Shown here piece by piece: positions 57,701 through 64,000 of a DNA stretch of 64,000 nucleotides; positions within the stretch are counted from its first letter, which is position 1; every line of letters begins with the position of its first letter. The translations under genes and the position numbers were made by a program. The notes under the pieces are model-generated. The model made no database searches, had not been told where the DNA came from, and was given only the letters and a program-made list of their open reading frames with translations. Origin of the DNA: Bedellia somnulentella (lineage: Eukaryota; Arthropoda; Insecta; Lepidoptera; Bedelliidae); assembly GCA_963576735.1 (NCBI GenBank), contig OY755174.1:8866001-8930000 (forward strand). The letters run 5' to 3'.

Positions 57701-60700
57701 TAACAATACATAAAAAAACAACATCCTTACCTGTAAATAGCGGTCAATAATACCAACAGTCAATTGGAATGTCTCTAAAAGTAAAGAAAATTGCTTCTGT
57801 ACATCAACCAGCCAATCCAAGAGAGTAGATCTCATTTTACCTGTTATCTCAGTCTGAAAAAATAATTTAATAATATTATTAATAAAAAATATATAAGAAG
57901 TCTTTATTAAAGTTTAAATTAATGTAATAATAACTGAGTTAAAAATTCTTCATGCAATGGTGACAGCTCCAAGATAACAAAAACTTAGTAAACACACCAG
58001 TTACATTCAAAAGTGTATCGAACTTGGATCAGAGATTTGTCACCTTTCACTCATTTAGTGTTATTCAATTATATCATTTTAATACTAACCTGATTTTTAA
58101 GGTGATCTTGTTCAATAGGATACTTTTGTTCCAGCTCAATCAAATATCTGTAAATATCTTTAATGTACATAGACAACAACAGTGGACTATCGCCATCATC
58201 TGCGTCAATATCTTCAATGTCACTTGGTAAACTGCACGAGTCAGAATCACTGTCTTTGGCGACATCTTCATCCACTAGGGTCAACTTCTTTAGATGAGAG
58301 ATAGGTTCTTTCACTAGTTGTCTTGGAGCTGTTACTTTGTCATCGTAAACCTTTAGTCTCTCTTTAATTGGCTGAAGTTTCACTGGCTTTTTCTCCTTCG
58401 GTTCCTTCTTTTTCTCTTCAACTTTGTTGCTTTGAGTTTCTTTAACAGCAATCTTGAAAAGAGATAACCAGTTTAATTTCAATAGCGTAGTCTTTATAGA
58501 TATTAATGTTACTTAAACTTTAAGTTAAGCAAATTTGAGACATGTAACTTATTTAAAACTTTCATCAAAGTACTTTAAGAGGAAGTCATAGGTCTATTGT
58601 TAACTGAGTTCAAGAAATAAGGTTCTTAGTTCATCTGTTTTTTTTGTATGTAGGTATGTTACACAATTACTCAGTTAATAGTTAATCGGTTTCTAAAGTT
58701 GTTTTTTTTTGTTCTGGTTATCTTTCAGAGTGGTCTCATATTAATGGAGTTTAATGGAGTAGTTATATTAATATTACAAAATATCAAAATTAATACGTGG
58801 ATGACTGTTGATTATCGTTAATGTATGAAAGAAAGAAGAAGAGAGGGAAGTGAGGATATTCACAGATGGCTCTAAAACTTTATCTGGTGCAGGAGCCGGT
58901 GTATTCTCCGAAGACCTGCAGATAAAAGTAGCACAACAAATGGGCACCCGTGAATCTGATATTTCAGGCAGAATGCCTTGCAATCATACTCGCTGCCCAA
59001 GCAGTGTTATCGAGGAAAATCAGAGAATTCCAATTCACATTATCTTGGCCAGCAAATCAGTTCTGCAAGGCCTAATGAGCCATGAGTGCAAATCAGGGCT
59101 CATAATATGAATGTCACAAAGCCTTAGCGGCGATAGGGCAAATCAATGATACTACCATTCAATGGATTAAAAAACACAGCGGATCACGCGGCAACAATGC
59201 AGCAGACAAATGGCCAGAAGAGTCCACATCCTTGTCTGCCTTTACCAAACGGTCAGTTAAAAACCATAGTCCGTAAGGCTATACAAGGTAAGTGGGACGC
59301 ATGCTGGTCCTCGGAGAGCGGCTGTAAACAGGCCAAAATAGCTATACCCAGGATCAACAAGCAACTTACTAATAAACTATTTAAACTTAACAAAAAACAA
59401 ATTAGCTGGATCACAGCTACACTAATGGGGCATGGCCCATTTAACAAACACTTGTTTACCTTGGGTGTTACTGATACCTCTGTGCAGAGCATGCATGGAA
59501 AAATGAAAAAACAGCTGTGCACCATGCCCCATGTACAGGTGAAGCGGACTACAGGGTAACACATCTGGGTGACGCCAGGTCCCTCCCTGAGATATTCAAG
59601 GACATTGGGGGGGGGGTCCTGGACTTCCTTAGTGGGCTGGGATGGCAAGAGTAGTGCCATTCCTTTGTCACGCAAAAAAGGCACTTAGCAGATGTCGACT
59701 CACGAAAAACATACCCATTCACAAAACAATACAATAGACCAACACTTTGTAGAAAATATTTACTAACCAGTCTTGAAGTTGATTCCTAGGCCTAGTTTAT
59801 ATGTGTTAACTTTAAAATAAATAAATGTTGCTGTGTAGAGTCGGCTTAGAATAGCACTACCCCATTTCTTCCAGTGGGTGTACGTAAGAGGCGACTAACA
59901 GTATTTTAAGGGATTTTTGGGTGGTGCGGTTGGACACCATCACCAACAACCTTTATTTTTAGTATCGTTTCCCCACTCAAATTTCCAAAAGTGGCTGACG
60001 AATTTCTAATTCCTTAGCTCTGGCTACCCCTTCTTGGGATTTATAGCTGTGAGTATATGTATGTATGTATGTAACTTTAAAATAAAAGATAACATGTACT
60101 AAGACTAGCAAATGTGAGTGAAGCAAGAGGTTTACCAGGATCTTGTATAAAATATGATGATTTCACACTGTAACAGGCACAGCTAATTGGTGGCTTGATC
60201 TTTTTAAAAGTATGAGTATGGTAGCATTTCACATAGTATGCAAAATTTTTTCAGCTTTTCAGTTGCTGAGTCAGATGTGCAAATTAATGGGTAGAATTAA
60301 TAACATTGAATGTGAAATAAAATTGTAGGGTGTACCATAAATTACAACCACATCTGCCAAAATTCACTTTTATAGCCCACAAAATGCTCAGGGGAACAGA
60401 AATCTGCCTATAAAATAATACATGTTATCGCTCATTGAAGTTCTTCCAAAAACTTATAATTAGGAAATTGGTAAACCGCCTGAGCAGGAATTGTAACTCA
60501 AGTTGAGACACAATGGTGTGAGTAGGGTGAGAAAAATACCTTAGTTCTGGCTACAGCTCGGGCTGCAAGGATTGCGGTGCTCTCCTCTCTTCGTAGTGGA
60601 GGTCTAGCAGCTGGCTGAATAGCTTGAGCAGCTTTGAGCAAACGCCCAGTATCTACCTTAGACTGGACGTGACTGTAATTGCTAAAAATTGAAGACGGTT

Positions 60701-61094
60701 AAAAATGATAATTATACAATGAGGGTAGGTGTACATATATTATGAAAATGAGAACCTTTTAACTGTATTCCGGGATAGCACAGATTTTTTATCACATTCA
60801 GAAAAATTTGAAAGTCCTTTGAGATTAATTAAATCCCGTTGCACCTGCACATTACTGTTTACTTCGCCCAAAACACCACGCACTCCTAAGCCTTGGCGTT
60901 TAACGGGTAAATTACCAGTCCCGCTCATATGTTTCCCTTTACCCGCATATACATTTTCTTGGTCATGGGTTTGCGCCTGAAAAAACATAAATATATAGAT
61001 GAAAAACAAGGATAACATAAATAAAAAGAACACTTCTATTCTCACGTTAGCCCAAATTACTTACAACTCTCATTCTTCTGATCTGGGTTTCCAT
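54345..61094 (-). CDS. CycB: Cyclin B (G2/mitotic-specific), complete seven-exon coding region
   Basis: Activating subunit of the mitotic kinase CDK1; drives entry into mitosis and is destroyed by the APC/C. Coding exons read on the minus strand: 61094-61065, 60976-60756, 60681-60540, 58452-58090, 57853-57731, 55629-55409, 54723-54345. Together they give 1479 nt, 492 codons plus TAG, with every phase matching. Residues 43-52 ([10 protein letters not shown]) resemble the destruction box. A Lys/Glu-rich stretch in exon 4 precedes the cyclin N-fold (MRS..LDWL in exon 5, SKYEE in exon 6), and the C-fold follows in exon 7, ending after LPQLKGP. Length suits insect B-type cyclins. The start is the first ATG of exon 1, before a GTAAGT donor. 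Two acceptor/donor sites are weak (CAAG before exon 4, GTTCTC after exon 2) but phase requires them. The introns contain many repeats. A GTAAGT overlaps the stop, so an alternative 3' end is possible. The assignment is firm; exact ends are inferred. Confidence 0.93.
54999..55110 (+). repeat. LINE 3' fragment (RTE-like family) in a cyclin B intron
   Basis: GTCTGAAGAATAAAAAGGCA and GAGAGGTTTGCCGGGACATT then ACAAAGTGGCGATCGAT match the last ~40 codons of the LINE family at 7590-7835. Confidence 0.65.
55409..55629 (-). CDS. CycB: Cyclin B exon 6 (KYEE helix)
   Basis: 73 codons plus two bases, between TTTTCAG and GTAAGA. It contains [17 protein letters not shown], whose Lys and Glu contact CDK1 in characterised cyclins, then [11 protein letters not shown] and the start of the C-terminal fold ([10 protein letters not shown]). 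Confidence 0.94.
56256..56497 (+). repeat. CATA-tailed interspersed repeat, first of two in tandem
   Basis: Starts in CATACATACATACGG, with GGGGTAGCCAGAGCTAA, GTGATGG-type core and GTCGCCTCTTACGTACACCC, and ends CTAAGCCGACACTACACGG. It sits in the cyclin B intron between exons 5 and 6. Confidence 0.9.
56545..56802 (+). repeat. CATA-tailed interspersed repeat, second copy
   Basis: Same family and orientation as the copy 50 bp upstream. It begins CATACATACATACATATACTC and ends GCCGACACTACACAGC. The two differ at many positions, so they are more likely separate insertions than a recent tandem duplication. Confidence 0.9.
56897..57135 (-). repeat. tRNA-derived SINE, near-complete copy
   Basis: Read on the minus strand: a leader with GGAGGTAGGAAACGCAAACA, a 74 nt tRNA-like head (57041 down to 56968), then TTTTTCTTTCCTTTATTTAT and ATAATCCCCACATGAGG. 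The head keeps the A box (GGCTCAGTTGGCAGAGCG), B box (GGGTTCGATTCCC) and a 7 bp acceptor stem, but the anticodon loop lacks the usual T before the anticodon and there are extra bases before its stem. It is therefore a SINE and not a working tRNA. Confidence 0.75.
57256..57440. repeat. Head-to-head palindrome of the tRNA-derived SINE
   Basis: A minus-strand tRNA-like head (57354 down to 57281) is followed at once by a plus-strand copy of the same head (from 57353 to about 57414). The central hairpin is CTGCCAACTGA, a 9 nt loop, TCAGTTGGCAG. The outer arms extend through GAAAGAAAAATTTC and GAAATTTTTCTTTC to about 85 bp each, with a few mismatches. The SINE body with ATGTGGGGATTATTACTAAT lies on the left side from about 57200. 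Confidence 0.85.
57731..57853 (-). CDS. CycB: Cyclin B exon 5 (cyclin N-fold helix 1-2)
   Basis: 41 codons between TTTTTTCAG and GTAAGG. It carries the B-type signature [14 protein letters not shown] and ends [11 protein letters not shown]. The exon has no internal Met-initiated ORF of useful length, so a simple ORF scan misses it. Confidence 0.92.
58090..58452 (-). CDS. CycB: Cyclin B exon 4 (charged linker and start of cyclin box)
   Basis: 121 codons: a Lys/Glu-rich segment, an acidic serine-rich segment ([13 protein letters not shown]), then [17 protein letters not shown], typical of the helix just before the cyclin box in B cyclins. The acceptor is CAAG rather than CAG; the donor is GTTAGT. 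Phase is 0 on both sides. Confidence 0.88.
58840..59655 (+). pseudogene. LINE RNase H and C-terminal zinc-knuckle fragment, antisense in a cyclin B intron
   Basis: Several frames joined by frameshifts encode the C-terminal part of a non-LTR retrotransposon polyprotein. RNase H pieces are [39 protein letters not shown] and [18 protein letters not shown]. These are followed by a C-terminal region with [17 protein letters not shown] and, in another frame, a Cys/His knuckle, ending near LDFLSGLGW. It lies between cyclin B exons 3 and 4 on the opposite strand, lacks the RT domain, and is not functional. Confidence 0.75.
59828..60075 (-). repeat. CATA-tailed interspersed repeat (cyclin B intron)
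   Basis: Nearly full-length copy: starts TGCTGTGTAGAGTCGGCTTA and ends GTGAGTATATGTATGTATGT. Core blocks CCCATTTCTTCC, GTACGTAAGAGGCGACTAA and AAAAGTGGCTGACG are present. Confidence 0.85.
60085..60150 (+). repeat. LINE 3' fragment (RTE-like family)
   Basis: AAGCAAGAGGTTTACCAGGATCTTGTATAAAAT corresponds to the block before the stop codon of the LINE family seen at 6490-7835 and 12460-12836. Very short and degenerate. Confidence 0.45.
60540..60681 (-). CDS. CycB: Cyclin B exon 3
   Basis: The exon starts after TTTTTAG, contributes one base to a split serine codon, then 47 codons rich in Ala and Arg (for example [11 protein letters not shown]). It ends in phase 0 before a GTATTT donor. Confidence 0.85.
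60756..60976 (-). CDS. CycB: Cyclin B exon 2 (destruction box)
   Basis: The acceptor TTTTTTCAG is followed by an exon encoding the destabilised N-terminus with [10 protein letters not shown]. The intron begins GTTCTC, a weak donor. It is the only nearby GT that leaves two bases to join the single leading C of exon 3. Confidence 0.85.
61065..61094 (-). CDS. CycB: Cyclin B exon 1 (start codon)
   Basis: Ten codons beginning METQIRR. It ends at a canonical GTAAGT donor in phase 0, which joins exactly in frame to the exon starting at 60976. The extent of the 5' UTR upstream of 61094 cannot be seen. Confidence 0.85.
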
Positions 61095-61353
61095 ATTAAG
61101 TTTGGTTTAAAGATTTCGTCAGAAATTGAAATATTAACAAATAATTGTAAAAACTCCAGAAATCAGAATAAAACTCAAGAAAATCAACGTTCTTGGCTTT
61201 GCCAATTTCTAACGGACGGACACCATTTGAAATTTGAAAATCACTCACTAAAAGCTGTTATTGTAATCACAGAGTGACACTTCACTTCATAGAGTGATAT
61301 ACCAGTGTTTCTTTTAAAGGCGCGTGGACACTGCAGAGCGCACTACGTCAAAG

Positions 61354-61563
61354 TCAAGGCGGATTTATACAGGGTAAGTGCGCAAGTCAGTAGCGGCGTC
61401 AGTCTGACTGACTTCTAAATATTCGTATGCGAATATTTAAGTCAGCGCTGACTTCAACTGAACTGTACTGACTTGAAACAGTTCACATTGGGTTTTTTTC
61501 GGGTCAGCGCTGACTTGACTCGAATTCGGAGTCAGTTACTTACCCTGTATAAATCCGCCTTGA
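61354..61563. mobile_element. MITE-like element with 25 bp terminal inverted repeats
   Basis: The left end TCAAGGCGGATTTATACAGG (continuing GTAAG) is matched exactly by the inverted right end, over 25 bp. Inside are two palindromes containing AGTCAGCGCTGACT-like sequence and a hairpin with a 10 bp stem (TAAATATTCG) near 61420. There is no coding capacity. A target-site duplication is not clear, so the superfamily is unassigned. Confidence 0.75.
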
Positions 61564-61589
61564 AGGCTTTAACACACACACACTCACAC

Positions 61590-61678
61590 ACAAAAATCCC
61601 TTAAAAGCCCCAATACCGTTAGTCGCCTCTTACGTGCACCCATCGGTAGAAACGGGGTAGTGCTATTCTAAGCCTGTA
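61590..61678 (+). repeat. Truncated CATA-tailed interspersed repeat
   Basis: Matches only the right part of the ~250 bp family: AAAAATCCCTTAAAAGCCCC, then GTCGCCTCTTACGTGCACCC and CTATTCTAAGCC. A short CA-rich run precedes it. Confidence 0.7.
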
Positions 61679-61789
61679 ACTGTACGTTTGCAAAATTTCA
61701 AAGCAATCGGATTAGTAGTTACGGTGTGAAAGCTGAACAAACAAGCAAACAAAATTACTTTCCGATTTATAATACTAGTAAGGATTAGT

Positions 61790-62255
61790 AGAAAACTAGA
61801 GCAAGCGAGATTGGTAGTTTTGATAGAAAAAGTATTATCGGATAATGAAGACGATGTTACAGTGGAAAGTTCGAAGCATCAGGCAGGAGTAAAAGAGACA
61901 CAAATATGTATTGTTTTCACTCAGATGTATATGCATGGCACTCAATAACCTTGATTGGAAACGAAATTTCGATTGAAACTCGGAATCCGCCTACATCAAA
62001 ACATACATATGTGTGGCAATGGAAACTATAGTATTTCAAGGATATATGTTTATGTTGGGCATTAAGATTTTTCTTTCATACGCTGGATACTTCTGGTATC
62101 AAAACCATCGAAATTTACGGCGATCCCAAGGTAATATAAAAAGGCCGGACTTTTTGGAATCATTGTGTTTGATGATGCTTCAACGTCTTCTAGAAATATA
62201 TCTCTACAACCAGGATTACCTAAATTATTCAAGAAATTTTTCTTTTATTAAATAA
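61790..62255 (+). pseudogene. Possible piggyBac-like transposase remnant
   Basis: An 80-codon ORF starts at 62013. It contains IKIFLSYAGYFWYQN and KRPDFLESL, loosely like the stretch between the catalytic N-terminal part and the RDRFLEI-type motif of piggyBac transposases. Just upstream an acidic reading frame (SDNEDDVTVESS) recalls their N-termini. The match is weak and by memory only; it could be an unrelated chance ORF. It lies in the divergent intergenic region. Confidence 0.25.
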
Positions 62256-63090
62256 ATAAAAAGTTACAATTGTTTAAAATATTTTTTATTATTTTACAAT
62301 ACATGTGGGTTTTATTATCTTACAGTTGCTGTTGCTTATTCAGGAATATTTATCATTGAAACTATAGGCTTATGATAACTAAAATAAGAACACAAACAGC
62401 TGATTATGTATTCGTCCGATGTCGGAGCAGCTCGTCTCGATTCGGGCGAGTTCCGTAAAGTTCTGCCGAACTGACACGACGTTAGACGATGCACGGCCTT
62501 CAAGCCACACCTCCGTGCCCGTCGGAGTGGGGAGCGTGAGGTTTTTTCGTTACGGAATTTCTGGATTTAGTCCCTGCGCTCAAGGCCTGCGATAGAAGCT
62601 ATGCAATAGCTTAAAAAATCCGTGTGAGTGAACATTGATCAAAGTAGCTGTTAGCAAAGTGACTCTCAAAAAAATGGCACCCAATTGAATTTGGATTTAG
62701 TGTTCTTGTATAGTGTAAACTCGACATTGGATAGCTTATGCGGTTTATTGATTCAATCAATTTAGAACTGATTAAACTATCAGATTCTGAAACTTTTATT
62801 GATCAATGATTGATCACCGTCGGACGGATCGGAGATTCGGATTCGGAAGTGAAGTGATACAAATTCGTCAAATAAATTGATTGGTATTATTATACATTTT
62901 GACTGCAATCGTCGTATCGTATTGAGCCTGAGCTTCTTAAGAAGCTGCTGTTGTTTCTTCTGAGGTGAACTTAGTCTTAACAATTTCCTTCCTTCTTAGA
63001 GGTATTCAGTCATACTTTCGTGGATACTGCATGACCCGCTACAGTCGAATCAATTACAAACCTTCCTCATCTGTTGCAGCTTTTACCACC

Positions 63091-63347
63091 ATGGTTTTGA
63101 AAGGTCCTCGTCCTTTGGTGATATGTGGTCCATCGGGATCCGGAAAAAGCACTCTCTTAAAGCGTTTGCTGAAAGATTTTCCTGATAGATTTGGCTTTAG
63201 CGTATCGCATACAACGAGAAACCCGAGACCCGGCGAAATTAATGGGGTGCAATATCACTTTACGAACCCAGAAACTATGAAAGTTGCCATCCAGAAAGGT
63301 GAATTTCTGGAACATGCAACCTTTAGCGGCAATATGTATGGTACTAG
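63091..63347 (+). CDS. Guanylate kinase, first coding exon (partial gene, runs off the window)
   Basis: Phosphorylates GMP to GDP with ATP in purine nucleotide salvage. The exon starts at an ATG in a strong context (CACCATGG) and encodes [20 protein letters not shown], a perfect P-loop, then the GMP-binding region ([20 protein letters not shown]) and [16 protein letters not shown]. It stops at a canonical GTAAGT donor with two bases of the next codon. The frame is open upstream to ATGs at 63031 and 62965. The latter would give an Arg-rich leader of about 42 residues that could be a mitochondrial isoform. A CTGTTGCAG acceptor at 63079 instead suggests that this upstream stretch is the end of a 5' UTR intron. 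The rest of the gene lies beyond 64000. Confidence 0.9.
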
Positions 63348-63619
63348 GTAAGTGTTGATACCACATGCATGACCATGTGGTTATTGTTATTATGGCTTGT
63401 TGCCAAAGTTCATTGTTCTTGTTTCTGAGGCAATGTTTACTCAAAGTATTTGCCTGTTCATTCTATTTTAATGTGTGATTCATTACTTTTATGTTCTTTT
63501 ATTATTATTTATTCTTGCATGTTATATTAGTAACTAGAAGATTTAATAAGCAACAACTCATTTATGTCTTTATCTGTGATATACAATAAAGAGTTTTCTA
63601 TTCTATTCTATTATGTCTC

Positions 63620-63820
63620 CTTTCAAAGAAGCTTGAGCCTATCATTGTATTTTTGGATGGGCTTTTCTTCAAGCAGGATGGTTTTCCCAAATGTCTTATC
63701 ATGAAGTCTGTCATGCCGCTTGTTCTCTAAAAAGAAGCATGATACTGCTTCCTTTTCCATGCATGCTCTGCACATTTGGCTATCTGTAAGCCAATTTATC
63801 TTCTGCATCATGAGGCCAGT
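63620..63820 (-). pseudogene. Small LINE C-terminal remnant in the guanylate kinase intron
   Basis: A 62-codon frame contains TDSQMCRACMEKEAVSC. This resembles the CRACME zinc-knuckle region that follows RNase H in the LINE fragment at 58840-59655. It is short and degenerate. Confidence 0.4.
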
Positions 63821-64000
63821 TGGGGCTGGGGCCTAACCTGAATAGGGTAATATAGTTATAGTCCACCCCACCACCCTTGCTTAGTAAAGTTTTTGAAGAA
63901 TACAATATGGTACCAATCCTTGTTTAATCTTATAAATTGAATTATATATTAGACCTCCTTACAGTGAGCTGAATATTGTGCTACTTGGAAATATTAAGAG

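Larger units (their letters stand above)
61095..62964. promoter_or_regulatory. Divergent intergenic region between cyclin B and guanylate kinase
   Basis: The two genes are transcribed away from each other, so their promoters should lie here. The stretch at about 62400-62600 is GC-richer than its surroundings, with several CG dinucleotides and imperfect GTCGGAG/CTCCGAC-type repeats, and could be the guanylate kinase promoter. I see no convincing TATA box. A terminal-inverted-repeat element occupies 61354-61563 and a truncated interspersed repeat lies at 61590-61678. Confidence 0.45.

Noticed and set aside
59253..59684. 143-codon minus-strand ORF in the cyclin B intron
   Set aside because: It is the reverse complement of the LINE C-terminal fragment read on the plus strand; it is not a cyclin exon.

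Overview
This window looks like AT-rich, repeat-dense DNA from an arthropod nuclear genome, most probably a butterfly or moth. The evidence is spliced genes with GT-AG introns, many families of non-LTR retrotransposons, Helitron-like elements whose ends resemble those known from Lepidoptera, and a ~250 bp interspersed repeat tailed by (CATA)n that occurs about twenty times. The taxon is my inference; nothing here names the species.

Only two host genes can be supported, both at the right-hand end. A seven-exon cyclin B gene lies on the minus strand (coding parts 61094 down to 54345, 492 codons). All splice junctions could be phased by eye, giving a destruction-box-like motif followed by the complete cyclin fold. 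About 2.0 kb away, head to head on the plus strand, is the first coding exon of guanylate kinase (P-loop GPSGSGKST). That gene runs off the window. The shared upstream region holds a 210 bp terminal-inverted-repeat element and a GC-richer block near the guanylate kinase side.

From 1 to about 54 kb I see no convincing host gene, only intergenic or large-intron DNA filled with mobile elements. From left to right: a nested cluster at 2.2-7.8 kb (3' UTR copies of one retroelement in inverted orientation, a Helitron-like element, two RT fragments, a tRNA-derived SINE, and one LINE split by another); Helitron-like copies at 11.2, 21.8 and 41.8 kb; an element with ~340 bp inverted arms and a cysteine-rich ORF at 29.5-30.9 kb; an RT plus RNase H LINE at 31.2-33.2 kb; a full-length LINE with an uninterrupted 1096-codon ORF at 34.4-38.2 kb, inserted inside the A-box region of a tRNA-like SINE with a 6 bp duplication; a hAT element with exact ends and an 8 bp duplication at 44.2-45.7 kb; and a Tigger/pogo-like remnant at 48.4-49.2 kb.

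The cyclin B introns carry more of the same, including an antisense RNase H LINE fragment and a long tRNA-like palindrome. I did not find a previously undescribed functional system. The most interesting signals are recurrent inverted duplications of a tRNA-derived SINE, the apparently young LINE inside a tRNA-like target, and the element with a cysteine-rich ORF in which a TGA replaces an expected cysteine.
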